This document shows, piece after piece, positions 7,641 through 17,089 of a stretch of 64,000 nucleotides of DNA. Source of the stretch: Saccharicrinis sp. (GTDB taxonomy: Bacteria; Bacteroidota; Bacteroidia; Bacteroidales; Marinilabiliaceae); assembly GCA_024635585.1 (NCBI GenBank), contig JAGXIP010000220.1:1-64000 (forward strand). Direction: 5' to 3'. Under the pieces are notes generated by a model. It made no database searches, was not told the DNA's origin, and saw only the letters and a list, made by a program, of their open reading frames with translations. The stretch's first letter is position 1; every line of letters starts with the position of its first letter. A program made the translations under genes and the position numbers.

Positions 7641-8770
7641 AACGATCTATTGAAATTATTTTGGGTTAGTATATTTTTTATTTTTAATGCAGATTTTTGC
7701 CATGTATATTTGTGACTGTGATCAAGCCCCTTCTTTATATATTTTTCCCGTTCTTCTTCATCAATTATTAACTTGTTAACTTCTTTTACTAATTCTTTTG
7801 TGTTTTTAGGGTCGAAATAGAGTGATGCATCGCCGCAAATTTCCGGCAAACAAGAAGCATTTGATACCACAGTTGGCACTCCGGACTTCATCGCTTCCAA
7901 AGGAGGAAGACCAAATCCTTCAGCAAAAGATGGAAAAACGAATATCTGAGCTGCACCTAATACATTAAGGAGGTCATTATACGTTAAATATCCTAACATC
8001 TTTACTCTCTCTTCCAGTCCTAATTCGACAATAGTTTTATCTATATCAAAGGTTTTGTGATCTTTCTTTCCAATAATAACTAAACTATAATCATATGCTA
8101 AGAATGGCATTGCCTCTAATATTGTTTTTATATTTTTTCTTATATTAACCCTTCCGAGGTAAAGAAAATATTTCTCCGGCAGATCGAACTTTTTTCTGAC
8201 TAATAATTTCTCATCTTGTGTGATTGGCCTGAAGTCATCGGATACACCGTGATATACAACATGAATATCTTTTTTTATTTTAAGGTATTTAGTTATCCTA
8301 TCTTTCTCAGAATTTGAAATTGTTATAATAGAATGTGCAAATTGTGCCGTAAATCTCATTAAACTGTAAATTCTCCTTTCGACATAACTAAAATAATTAG
8401 GGTAATCAAAAAATAGAAAATCGTGTATGAATGCAACGTTCTTTGTTCTTTTATAAAAAATGACTGGGCTGAAATTTTGATACAGACAAACATCGACACC
8501 TAACTTGTCTGCATAATATGGCATCACAAACATATTGCTAATAAAATTAAGGGTACTAGGTATGTAAACTAAAGTAATGTTTGTCTTTTGTCCAATTTTA
8601 GATAAGATCTCATGTTCATACTTTTGATCCATTCTGCGAAGAAAAAGGTAAACTTGATTATCCGATATTTGATGTATAAATTGATCTACTAAATTACGTA
8701 CAACTACTTTGCCACTGGGGTTTCCATTAAAATACCATTTAGCGTCAATGCCTATTTTCCTCATTAACAT
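7637..8770 (-). CDS. Glycosyltransferase family 4 protein
   Basis: This 377-residue GT-B protein has the GT4 C-terminal signature FAEGFGLPPLEAMKSGVPTVVSNASCLPEI (near 285-315), containing the EX7E motif that contacts the donor sugar-nucleotide. YLGRVNIRKNI near 210 is the start of the donor-binding domain. It overlaps the downstream DUF1972 gene by 4 bases. Either of two adjacent ATGs (8770 or 8764) could be the start. Upstream lies a 735-base non-coding stretch, so this gene may be transcribed through from the cluster or may have its own start. Specificity is unknown. Confidence 0.83.
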   Translation of the reverse strand: MLMRKIGIDAKWYFNGNPSGKVVVRNLVDQFIHQISDNQVYLFLRRMDQKYEHEILSKIGQKTNITLVYIPSTLNFISNMFVMPYYADKLGVDVCLYQNFSPVIFYKRTKNVAFIHDFLFFDYPNYFSYVERRIYSLMRFTAQFAHSIITISNSEKDRITKYLKIKKDIHVVYHGVSDDFRPITQDEKLLVRKKFDLPEKYFLYLGRVNIRKNIKTILEAMPFLAYDYSLVIIGKKDHKTFDIDKTIVELGLEERVKMLGYLTYNDLLNVLGAAQIFVFPSFAEGFGLPPLEAMKSGVPTVVSNASCLPEICGDASLYFDPKNTKELVKEVNKLIIDEEEREKYIKKGLDHSHKYTWQKSALKIKNILTQNNFNRSL

Positions 8771-9505
8771 ATAAAATATCGATGAACAGATAAGAAAATT
8801 TCGGAAGGAAAATTCTAATTATCTGCGTACTTAGATTGGTATTAAACATAGATATAACGAATTAAATATCAAAACAAACAATGTGAGATTAAAGAACAAT
8901 ATAATAAATTGTTTAATATTTAATTTATTTAAAAAGAAATCAAAATATTCCGTGATAAATTTCCAATATAATTATCAGTATTTACTGAAAACAAATATAA
9001 ACCATAACCGAATATGCGTATATTACTAGAGCGTGTAATCATTAGTAAAAAAGGGCGGTAACTCCTTTAAACCAGAGTAATATGAGAAAAATAATTCCTA
9101 CTATTCTCTTTCTATAAAAGGAAATACTATTACGAGTATTTAACCCATTTGTTTCATCAATATAAAAAGTGACCACATCCTAAATAATTTCAAATCTATT
9201 TTCCGACTCTAATCTGGCTATCAACATACTGTATTGATGGGCTGTAACATTATACTTCTTAAGCGACTCAAAGGAATATTCTTTTATTACATGAGACCCA
9301 TAGGGAATATAGGTGGACTCCACAGCATATTTATCTTTCAAATATTTTTGAATACCCATTGAGTCTGCCACCAAATGGTGACTATATTTAACACCTAATT
9401 TGTTGGCATAAAAGAAACTTCATAACCTTTTAAAATATCCGATAAATTATTTTTTCGACTTATTTATTAACAACAAAACTTATTATAATTAAAATTATAG
9501 AGAAC
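8771..9505. other. 735-base gene-free gap within the polysaccharide cluster, holding a relic
   Basis: The first 200 bases (8771-8972) are extremely AT-rich, and I recognise nothing in them. From about 8973 to 9416 lies the chimeric relic described separately. The remaining bases to 9505 are AT-rich and featureless. Confidence 0.6.
8973..9416 (-). pseudogene. Chimeric relic: wzy fragment joined to DUF1972 glycosyltransferase fragment
   Basis: Bases about 8973-9187 resemble 6285-6489 (inside the wzy-like gene). Bases 9177-9416 resemble 7005-7250 (inside the DUF1972 glycosyltransferase). Order and orientation are the same as in the intact genes, but about 526 bases between the two blocks are missing. 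The join falls where both parent genes contain ATCCAAAATAA (6479-6489 and 7005-7015); the relic has ATCCTAAATAA there. The 64-residue ORF at 9180-9374 is a piece of the glycosyltransferase (MVADSMGIQKYLKDKYAVES versus ...LVADSIGIQKYLKDKYSVES). The relic has no usable start or catalytic region and is not functional. Confidence 0.85.
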
Positions 9506-10642
9506 TCAAATTTGCAAGTTCAATAGCTCATTTATAAAGCCCTCAATCTTATTACAATATACTCCCTCTGAAAAATCATTACTAGCTCTTTTTAAGGCAT
9601 TCTCACTTAACCTTCTATAAATCTCTGTATCTTCATTTATTTTTCGCACAATCACTTTAAATCCCGCTTCATCATCAAACAAAAATCCATCCAATCCGTT
9701 TTTTATTAACTCTTTAGTACCGCCACTAGCCAAACCTATTACAGGAATTCCATTAGCCATTGCCTCGATAGTAACCCTACCAAAAGCTTCAAACTTAGAA
9801 AACATCAAAAGCAAATCAATTTGATTATAAATCGCGCTTGTATCGGTCATAAAACCATGAAAAACCAATTGACTTGCTACTCCATTAATGGTTGCAAAAT
9901 CAGAAATTTGCTTTAAATACACACTTTCACCATCTCCAAACAAATGAAGCTTCCAATTCTTATTAGACTTTAAAAATGACAATAAAAAGGAAACAGATTC
10001 AAGCTGTCCTTTTAAAGGATGAATATACCCAACAATCCCGAAATTAAGTTGCGAAAAATCAGGATTTCTTGAAAGAGATAATTCATCATTTATCTTAATA
10101 CCATTGTAAACTACTCGTGTTTTTGTCTTTTCAGTTTTTACTGGCAGAACATGCTCTTTTACTGTATGCGAATTAAAAACAACACCATTACTGGAATTCA
10201 AATACCATTTTTTAAATCTATTTCCAAAAAACGGATAAAAACTGTAATCCAAGTCACCAAATTCACGGACATGAGAAACATGCGGGACTTTTAAAAGTTT
10301 CGCAATTATCCAACCAATATTCTCCATAGAACTATTAGAGTAAATCAAATCAGGCTTAAATCGAATAGCTTTAATCAAAATAAAAGGAAAAATGAAAAAA
10401 TTCAGTAGTTGCAGTAAAGGAAATATCAAGTATTTCAATTTCCTTCTAAAAAAAAACACAGTTGCAAAATATGGGAGTGTGCAAAAAGAAACACCTTCCT
10501 TTTTAAACAAATCTCCCAAACTGTTTGTCAAAGGAAAAAAAACCAACACATCGTTAGAACAGTCAAAGAACTTCATCAAAGTTAAAAGGGATTTATTCGC
10601 CCCATACGGTTGACCATTATGAGCAAAAAATAACACTCGCAT
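9506..10642 (-). CDS. Glycosyltransferase family 4 protein
   Basis: This is a 378-residue GT-B fold protein. The N-terminal domain begins MRVLFFAHNGQPYGANKSLL, the typical glycine-containing loop near the acceptor site. The donor domain contains FGIVGYIHPLKGQ near 205 and FEAFGRVTIEAMANGIPVIGLASGGTKE near 285-312, the EX7E-type donor motif. A hydrophobic patch near 65-90 may associate with the membrane, where the lipid-linked acceptor sits. It is separated by 5 bases from the upstream GT2 gene, consistent with co-transcription. Confidence 0.83.
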   Translation of the reverse strand: MRVLFFAHNGQPYGANKSLLTLMKFFDCSNDVLVFFPLTNSLGDLFKKEGVSFCTLPYFATVFFFRRKLKYLIFPLLQLLNFFIFPFILIKAIRFKPDLIYSNSSMENIGWIIAKLLKVPHVSHVREFGDLDYSFYPFFGNRFKKWYLNSSNGVVFNSHTVKEHVLPVKTEKTKTRVVYNGIKINDELSLSRNPDFSQLNFGIVGYIHPLKGQLESVSFLLSFLKSNKNWKLHLFGDGESVYLKQISDFATINGVASQLVFHGFMTDTSAIYNQIDLLLMFSKFEAFGRVTIEAMANGIPVIGLASGGTKELIKNGLDGFLFDDEAGFKVIVRKINEDTEIYRRLSENALKRASNDFSEGVYCNKIEGFINELLNLQI

Positions 10643-10647
10643 AAAAC

Positions 10648-11424
10648 CTATCCTCTTTTTAAATACAAATTTATTCCTACTTTGCGTAAGCCTTTTTTTA
10701 TAAAAAACTTAAGAGATACCACACAAGCATATAAAAAAGCGTCCATTCTTCTAGCCCCACCAGTACTGATTGTTGCTTTAAATCGCTCCCGTATCGCTTG
10801 AAAAGTATCACTTGCTCCCCCCTCCTGCATTGCGATAGTAACCTCATCCAAATAAGCATACTTCAAATCTCCTTTAGCTCTCAAAAGCAACTCAGTATCA
10901 CCTACAATTTTATAATCGATATTATAATTCCCATATTTTTCAAAGAGTCTCTTTGAATGTAAAGAGCCTGGGTGAGCTGTTACTGTTTCTCGTAAAATAC
11001 GTGGCCAACTCCATGGCAATCCTTTAACACTAATTAATCGGTTCTCCTTATCTATTATCCTCATTCGGGAGGATATATACTCAATTGAATCAGTTTGGGA
11101 ATCAACAAATTTGAGGTACTTATCAATCGATCCTTCCAAAAGAACATCATCAGCACCTAAAAACATAATCCACTCACCCTTAGCCACCTGCAATCCCTTA
11201 TTCCACGCATCATAAATTCCTTTATCTGCCTGACTAACCCAGTAGTCAAGAAATGTACAAGAACGTAAGATCTCAATTGTATTGTCACTAGACCCCCCAT
11301 CAATAACAATTACCTCAGTAAAATTATTCTTCTGATTACTGATACTATTTAAACATCTATTAACGAACAAACCGGCATTAAATGTTGCTATTATTACAGA
11401 AATTTTGGGATTAGTTTTCGCCAT
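10648..11424 (-). CDS. Glycosyltransferase family 2 protein
   Basis: This 258-residue GT-A protein has the GT2 start (PKISVIIATFNAGLFVNRCLNSI), the nucleotide-contact motif DGGSSDNT near 42-49, and a metal/donor motif FLGADDVLL near 92-100. Its length and the WNKGLQVAKGEWIMFLGADD region resemble WcaA/colanic-acid-type transferases. It overlaps the start of the neighbouring membrane-protein gene's 3' end by 14 bases and lies in the same operon. The donor sugar is not predictable. Confidence 0.85.
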   Translation of the reverse strand: MAKTNPKISVIIATFNAGLFVNRCLNSISNQKNNFTEVIVIDGGSSDNTIEILRSCTFLDYWVSQADKGIYDAWNKGLQVAKGEWIMFLGADDVLLEGSIDKYLKFVDSQTDSIEYISSRMRIIDKENRLISVKGLPWSWPRILRETVTAHPGSLHSKRLFEKYGNYNIDYKIVGDTELLLRAKGDLKYAYLDEVTIAMQEGGASDTFQAIRERFKATISTGGARRMDAFLYACVVSLKFFIKKGLRKVGINLYLKRG

Positions 11425-12625
11425 TTCTAAATATTAAAAAGGAAAAAGGAAAGATTAAAAAAAAAGATGTATATGTAATAGGTTCCGAAAAAAATGAGAC
11501 CGTGGGTATTAAAACGAATATTATGCTTTCGATCCTATTGCCCTTTAGTAGCCTCTGTTTAAAGAAACAATAAAATAGGAAAAAACCAATGGGCAACCCA
11601 TACCAAGCAAACAAGGCCAAAAATCCATTTGTTAACCCCCCAGACATTTCTCCATGAATGTCTAGGTAATCAGTGGAAAAAAGCTCAGATTCTATTTTGT
11701 TAACATATGCTTTTTCTATAAGATACTCACTCGACTCAAACTTCCCATGCCCCAATATTGGACGCTCCTTAATCAACTCAATTCCAATCATTAAATCGCG
11801 TAACCGAGCTAAACCAGAAGTATTAGTGTCAGCTACTTTATCAGAGACATTCGAAATTAATATAGGTCCCACAAATAATAAGAATAAAACACCGCCTAAG
11901 GATATAGCGGCTAAATTTCTAATGTTCAAACCTATTCTAGTAAATAGAAAATAAAGGATATTAAATATCATTACAAATAATCCTAATGTTGAGAAAGATA
12001 TAACGACAGTTAAAAACCCAAAAAAAACAGCAAAAATGCTTTTATTTAATTTTATAGTAAAAAAAAGAAAAAGATTTGCAACAAGCTGATAAACTCCAGG
12101 TTCCCAAAACACTCCAGTATTACGTATAAGACCAGCAAATGATGAGTTAGAAACATAAAATAAACCCAGAAGAGACTTATTTAATCCTACCGCTATATTA
12201 AATCCAGCTGGTACTATTAAATATAAAAAATACCCAATAGCTGCATGGATCACAAATGCCTTTACACAAAAATATAAGTCTCTTTCAAACTCAGAAGTTG
12301 ACCCTCTATAATTTAATAATAAAAGATAAGCGTTAAGAATAAGGAAATATTGAAAGAATAGGGATACTAAGCCAAATGAACGGTTAAGTGACCAATTAAA
12401 TACTAGGAATACAAAGGCCGCCAACAAAACGAAAAGATCTTTCTTTTTCAGCGTGAAAAACGAATTGAAATTTAGGCCAATCAATACGAAAGACAATAAC
12501 CATCCCTGACCTTCAAAAAATCTTATACCTATACTTTGAAAAATGAGTAACCCAAGGGAAAATACACGGATATCATCTTTAAAAATGATAAATCGTTCAA
12601 CCTCTTTTAAATATATTCTTTTCAT
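11411..12625 (-). CDS. O-antigen ligase/polymerase-like membrane protein
   Basis: This is a polytopic protein of about 404 residues. The segment RNTGVFWEPGVYQLVANLFLF, followed by a periplasmic loop containing RPILGHGKFES, is typical of the Wzy_C/O-antigen ligase family. The ORF track extends to 12694, but the extra 23 residues (MTVRSNVSTHRIWPGNSARF...) are polar and unlike a membrane-protein N-terminus. I therefore prefer the ATG at 12625 (MKRIYLKEVERF). It is the second polymerase/ligase-like protein in the cluster, besides 5345-6568. One may polymerise repeat units and the other may ligate, or one may be left over from another polysaccharide type. Confidence 0.72.
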   Translation of the reverse strand: MKRIYLKEVERFIIFKDDIRVFSLGLLIFQSIGIRFFEGQGWLLSFVLIGLNFNSFFTLKKKDLFVLLAAFVFLVFNWSLNRSFGLVSLFFQYFLILNAYLLLLNYRGSTSEFERDLYFCVKAFVIHAAIGYFLYLIVPAGFNIAVGLNKSLLGLFYVSNSSFAGLIRNTGVFWEPGVYQLVANLFLFFTIKLNKSIFAVFFGFLTVVISFSTLGLFVMIFNILYFLFTRIGLNIRNLAAISLGGVLFLLFVGPILISNVSDKVADTNTSGLARLRDLMIGIELIKERPILGHGKFESSEYLIEKAYVNKIESELFSTDYLDIHGEMSGGLTNGFLALFAWYGLPIGFFLFYCFFKQRLLKGNRIESIIFVLIPTVSFFSEPITYTSFFLIFPFSFLIFRNGEN

Positions 12626-12725
12626 TTTCTTTGTAAATCTGGCAGAATTGCCAGGCCAAATTCGGTGAGTAGAGACATTACTCCGCACAGTCAATCTGCA
12701 ATTATAATCGAACCATTAATAAGCT

Positions 12726-13970
12726 CTAATCATCAATGATTGAGTCCTTAAATTGATTATAAATATTGAATAAATCTTTTTGTATATTGTCCTTATTGTG
12801 TCTTTCCATTGCCAAATGTCGGCCATTTTTCCCAAGTTCAATCGATTTATCTGCCGACATATTCAAATTAAGTATTTTAGATGTTAAGGTAAAAGGATCA
12901 TTCGCAGGTACTAAAACTCCTGTTTCGCCATCTTCTATTAGCGATCCAACTCCACCTACGTTTGCAGCAATAACCGGCAAACCCAATAACTGTGCTTCAC
13001 AAACACTATTAGGGCTATTATCAATGTAGGAAGGATGTACAAACATATCAGCATTTTTTAGATAATCCACCAATATTTCGGCGTTTACTACTCCCCTTAA
13101 TTTTATATTAACTGACGCATTGGTGAAACCTAATTTTCTTTCCCAAAATTTGTACTCTGTTATTCCCAAAATATTCCATTCAAAATCTAAATTGCAGTGT
13201 TTATTTAAGAGTTGAGCTGTTTTCATTATAACATCCATACCCTTATAGCTTGTTTCAGAAAGTGTAGAGACAATAAAAAGTTTTGTTCTTTCTTTTTTTT
13301 TCCAGGGTATTGCTTCATAAAAAACATCCCTAAGTGCCTCGCTGCAATAAAAGTATTTAGATTCGGGGGCATATAAAGCACAAATATTCTTGTCCCACTC
13401 CGTTCTCCCCATAAAATACTTGCAGTTTTTTAAAATTATATTTTCTCGTTTAGCATTATGTTTAAAAAAAGCGAATTCCTTTAAAGTGGTAAATAATTTG
13501 AAAGGATTTAGAATATTATACTTAATAACATCCATTCCACTGACTCCTGGGGGATAGTAAGCATTTAAACAAGGATTCAGAAGACCTTGGATGTGAATGA
13601 TTACGGGGATATTTGTTTCCTTAGCTATTAAACCAAAACTTTTTTCGCTACCGAATACATGTATTATATCAGGATTAAAATCATTAACTACCTTCTTAAA
13701 GGCATCTATCTCCGATTTATCATATTTTTTATATCTGAAATAATGTTTAAGCTTTTTAAATTTTGAATTATATAGGGATAGCGGATAGTAGGTTGTATTA
13801 CCTACTCTATTTTTAAAACAACTATCGTTATAAAAAAAACTAAGCCCTAATTCTATTTTTTCTTGCTGGGATAATATTTTTTCAAGAGATTCTACCCAAC
13901 CCACACCGTTATATCCCTTCAATTGCTTTTTGTATAACGATGGGGTGTTTGTAAACCAAAGAACTTTCAT
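12726..13970 (-). CDS. Glycosyltransferase family 4 protein
   Basis: This 414-residue GT4 enzyme has a donor-domain segment FVHPSYIDNSPNSVCEAQLLGLPVIAANVGG (near 310-345), which provides the EX7E-like motif and the loop contacting the nucleotide diphosphate. LFIVSTLSETSYKGMDVIM near 232 marks the entry to the donor domain. The acceptor domain begins MKVLWFTNTPSL. It is flanked by short gaps of 32-100 bases to its neighbours. Because it shares no special sequence with the other GT4 proteins of the cluster beyond family motifs, it is probably a different linkage enzyme. Confidence 0.83.
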   Translation of the reverse strand: MKVLWFTNTPSLYKKQLKGYNGVGWVESLEKILSQQEKIELGLSFFYNDSCFKNRVGNTTYYPLSLYNSKFKKLKHYFRYKKYDKSEIDAFKKVVNDFNPDIIHVFGSEKSFGLIAKETNIPVIIHIQGLLNPCLNAYYPPGVSGMDVIKYNILNPFKLFTTLKEFAFFKHNAKRENIILKNCKYFMGRTEWDKNICALYAPESKYFYCSEALRDVFYEAIPWKKKERTKLFIVSTLSETSYKGMDVIMKTAQLLNKHCNLDFEWNILGITEYKFWERKLGFTNASVNIKLRGVVNAEILVDYLKNADMFVHPSYIDNSPNSVCEAQLLGLPVIAANVGGVGSLIEDGETGVLVPANDPFTLTSKILNLNMSADKSIELGKNGRHLAMERHNKDNIQKDLFNIYNQFKDSIIDD

Positions 13971-14101
13971 TTAAGATATGAGTTTGAAAAGAAAATGTTA
14001 AAGCTTATACATACTACCACTTTAATGAGGATATTTTTAAAGAGCAATATAAAACTAACGTGAACTGTTGCGTCACGCTGCATTCTCTTCTTTTTTATGA
14101 A

Positions 14102-15046
14102 CTATTTCACGAGCACTTTCAATTTCCAATAGAGTCGTTTAAAATATTGTGGTATAAGAAAATGGAAAAACAATAAATATTTGATTTTTGTTTCTAAATT
14201 TAAAAAATGGGTTAGTCTAGTATATCTTAGCAATTTTAATGACGCTAACTTTTCACCTTCTCTTGCATAAAATAAAGCCATATTAAAGCAAAATTCGCTA
14301 ATGCAAGCAAGTGCAATTTTCTTTCTTGAGGCATCAAAAGAGTACTTGCTTATATATTTTTTTATAGTTACCGGGACTAAAATTGAATTATTGAAAAAAT
14401 CAATATTAAATTTTGAGATTCTTGATACAGAGCCATCTACATAATGATAAAGTCCAAGCGCACGACTAATATATCCAAAATTGCCAGCACAGGCTAACTT
14501 AAACCAAGTAATCCAATCCTCAAAATTTCTTACACCTTCCGGAAACCCTCCTATCTCAAAAAAAGTGGATTTTTTCACAATAGTTGTAGAACTATTATTG
14601 GGACTTCGTTGGTTACCAAATAGCTGAAAGTAATCATACACTCCAGTTCCTAATTTTTCACTTCTAGCTTTACAGTCTCTAGATCCCAAATAATAATTTG
14701 TACCTACAAAGGACAAACCTGCTTCGTGATATTTTACAAGAAAATTTACTGTTTCTTGTAAAAAATCAGGCTCATATTCATCATCTGCATCTAAAAAAGC
14801 AACCCAATCTCCGTCTGCATTATTAACACCAATATTACGCGCTAAGGATACCCCTCCGTTTGTTTGCAATATTAACTTAACCCTTAAATCATCCACTTTT
14901 TTAACCAAATTGGCACTATTATCGGTGGATCCGTCATCTACAACGATTACCTCAAATTCTGTATAAGTTTGCGCAAGTACCGAATCAATAGCACGAATAA
15001 TATATTTTTCTTTATTATAAAGAGGTATAACTACTGAAATCAACAT
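14102..15046 (-). CDS. Glycosyltransferase family 2 protein
   Basis: This 314-residue GT-A enzyme starts ISVVIPLYNKEKYIIRAIDSVLAQTY, followed by VVDDGSTDNS (near 35-44) and the metal-binding motif FLDADDEYEP near 88-97. All are diagnostic of GT2. The C-terminal portion is basic and amphipathic (YFKRLYWKLKVLVK), suggesting membrane contact. A gap of about 130 bases separates it from the downstream GT4 gene and one of about 50 bases from the pyruvyltransferase gene upstream, compatible with one operon. Confidence 0.86.
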   Translation of the reverse strand: MLISVVIPLYNKEKYIIRAIDSVLAQTYTEFEVIVVDDGSTDNSANLVKKVDDLRVKLILQTNGGVSLARNIGVNNADGDWVAFLDADDEYEPDFLQETVNFLVKYHEAGLSFVGTNYYLGSRDCKARSEKLGTGVYDYFQLFGNQRSPNNSSTTIVKKSTFFEIGGFPEGVRNFEDWITWFKLACAGNFGYISRALGLYHYVDGSVSRISKFNIDFFNNSILVPVTIKKYISKYSFDASRKKIALACISEFCFNMALFYAREGEKLASLKLLRYTRLTHFLNLETKIKYLLFFHFLIPQYFKRLYWKLKVLVK

Positions 15047-15099
15047 TTTTTTTAACTTAAAATATCAAATGCAAAACTTTTAAAATATTCAAATCAATT

Positions 15100-16173
15100 T
15101 TAACAATCAACCAAGCTATCTTTTAGTAAATCAAGCGAAATCTGCCTTTGACTTTCTAGGCGATTATTAACCTGTTCATAATCTATGTTCGTATCCAAAA
15201 TGTTTGTATTTATCACCTCCTTAAGATTCAAAAAGAACCGATCTTCAAGACCCACTATTTGCAAAAGGCTGTTCAAACGAGATAAGCCTCTTGATTGATT
15301 GCCAATACATATAAATTGTTTCTGAAATATTAATGAAAAGCAAACACAATGAAAGGAATCAGTAATAACCATTTCTGCATCTTTTATCTTCATTAACCAT
15401 TCCTTTACAGAAAGGTACTTATCCAATTTAAATCCAAGAAATGATATTTCCCGTTTATTGAGCGAATGGATTGATTTGTCGGTTTGTTTTGAAATATAGG
15501 ATTCTATTGCATCAGTTTCTTCGTTTTTGTCTAACACAAAACTTGCTATATATGATTCGTTTATTTTACGTTGTGACAGTAAATCGTAAAATAAATTTTT
15601 ATCAGCTAAAAGTGTTGGATCAAGCGCGTGGTTTGCATTTACTCCAAAAACTTCCTTACATATATCCACACCAACGAGTTCTCTTACAGATACAGCATTA
15701 AATTTAACGACTTCTTTTTTTATTTTCTCAGTTGTATCCTGGTCCACTAACCATTTATCCACTCCAAAACTTGCAGCATACGAAATCCGTTTAACACCTT
15801 CTGGAACAAAATCGAGAAAGAAGTGTAAGGCTAAGTTACCACAATATTCGGGGCGCCATACTTGATCGCTGCCTACAATAACTGCATTATATTGCACGGC
15901 TTGTTTTTTTAACTCAGTAAAGGAATATAAGGGCTTTGATAGGGATACCTGACTTTTTAAAAAATCCCGAAAAGGATTTCCTTCGATGTAGCCTTTTACT
16001 TTATTTTTTAACGAAGCTAAATAACTTTTTTTCCTTAGTGCGGGTCTAATGTCAATTAATTCCACTTCATAACCCAATTGCTGTACTGTTTTACTTAAAG
16101 CAAAAGCCTGAAGAACAGCCCCATAGTTCCTTGTTTTTGGATGAAAGAAAGCGAGAGTTCCTATTTTTTTCAT
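15100..16173 (-). CDS. Polysaccharide pyruvyl transferase family protein
   Basis: This 357-residue protein has the family pattern. TRNYGAVLQAFALSKTVQQLGYEVELID is at the N-terminus, GSDQVWRPEY is near 97, and SYAASFGVD near 130. The C-terminal VITDSFHCVCFSLIFQKQFICI (near 270-292) contains the conserved Asp/His pocket. Members add ketal-linked pyruvate from PEP to sugars of exopolysaccharides or transfer related groups, and many PF04230 proteins remain uncharacterised. Its neighbours are an SDR and a MenD-like ThDP enzyme. The three form a modification-type block in the middle of the polysaccharide cluster. Confidence 0.8.
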   Translation of the reverse strand: MKKIGTLAFFHPKTRNYGAVLQAFALSKTVQQLGYEVELIDIRPALRKKSYLASLKNKVKGYIEGNPFRDFLKSQVSLSKPLYSFTELKKQAVQYNAVIVGSDQVWRPEYCGNLALHFFLDFVPEGVKRISYAASFGVDKWLVDQDTTEKIKKEVVKFNAVSVRELVGVDICKEVFGVNANHALDPTLLADKNLFYDLLSQRKINESYIASFVLDKNEETDAIESYISKQTDKSIHSLNKREISFLGFKLDKYLSVKEWLMKIKDAEMVITDSFHCVCFSLIFQKQFICIGNQSRGLSRLNSLLQIVGLEDRFFLNLKEVINTNILDTNIDYEQVNNRLESQRQISLDLLKDSLVDC

Positions 16174-16214
16174 ATATTTTTGTTATGACTCTGAGTATTT
16201 GAGTTCAATTAGTT

Positions 16215-17087
16215 TTAAACCTTCAAGGTGTAACCACCATCGCAAATAATGGTTTGACCAACAATATAGTTTGCAGCATCGCTCATTAAAAATATAGCCA
16301 ATTCGGCAATCTCTTCAGGTAAGCCAATTCTTGAAATGGGGATCTCTTTTAAATAGGCATTTTCTTTAGCATCCATATTTTTTATTGCAATAGATTCTGT
16401 ATCAATGATGCCGGGTGCGATTCCGTTTACACTAATTCCATAAGGTACAAGTTTTAGTCCAAGACCTTGAGTTAAGCCATTCAGGCTCCATTTAGACATC
16501 CCATAAGGGCCATCTTGCACACCTAAAGTTCCTCTCATGGAGGAAATATTAATAATTTTGCCTTTTTGTTTTCCCGTAATCCATTTTTTCACAATACATT
16601 GAGTTAGGAAAACGAGCCCTTTAGAATTTACTTTATGGATTTCATCCCAAACACTTTCGGTTAAATCTAAAAATTGACGATTCCCACCCAACATTCCCGC
16701 GTTATTAACAAGTATATCAAATTGATGGCCAACTAATGCCAAAGCTTCTGAATATTTTGATTCGTGTTCAGAAACCTTGCTCACATCCCATTCAATGATC
16801 TTCAGTAATGGACTATTCAGTTCCTTAGATGCTTTTACTAATTTGTCCTTATTCCGCCCAGTAATTAACACTGTGGCGCCCTCCTTGATACATTTACGGG
16901 CGATAGCTAAACCAATACCTGAACCACCTCCGGTTATAATTACACTTTTGCCCTTTAAGATTCCACCGTATTGGATTTGTGCAATATTTACCCTAACAAC
17001 ATCTCCTTCGCGCCAGTACCTTCGAACCATTTTGGCAGTTTGCAACAGACGGGATAAGAAACTGATGGTTTTATTAATTATGCTCAT
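16215..17087 (-). CDS. SDR family NAD(P)-dependent oxidoreductase
   Basis: This is a 290-residue classical short-chain dehydrogenase. The cofactor motif GGGSGIG (near 53-59) is followed by NNAGM near 127, a catalytic Ser in INISSMRG, and YGMSK near 193-197, so the Ser-Tyr-Lys set is intact. About 45 residues precede the Rossmann fold; this basic N-terminal extension is longer than usual for the family and may bind the membrane or a partner. The start lies 2 bases after the stop of the MenD-like gene, indicating translational coupling. The pair therefore probably works on the same substrate. Confidence 0.8.
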   Translation of the reverse strand: MSIINKTISFLSRLLQTAKMVRRYWREGDVVRVNIAQIQYGGILKGKSVIITGGGSGIGLAIARKCIKEGATVLITGRNKDKLVKASKELNSPLLKIIEWDVSKVSEHESKYSEALALVGHQFDILVNNAGMLGGNRQFLDLTESVWDEIHKVNSKGLVFLTQCIVKKWITGKQKGKIINISSMRGTLGVQDGPYGMSKWSLNGLTQGLGLKLVPYGISVNGIAPGIIDTESIAIKNMDAKENAYLKEIPISRIGLPEEIAELAIFLMSDAANYIVGQTIICDGGYTLKV

Positions 17088-17089
17088 TT

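Noticed and set aside
9180-9374. 64-residue ORF as a small gene
   Set aside because: It is a fragment of the DUF1972 glycosyltransferase inside the chimeric relic, without active-site regions.
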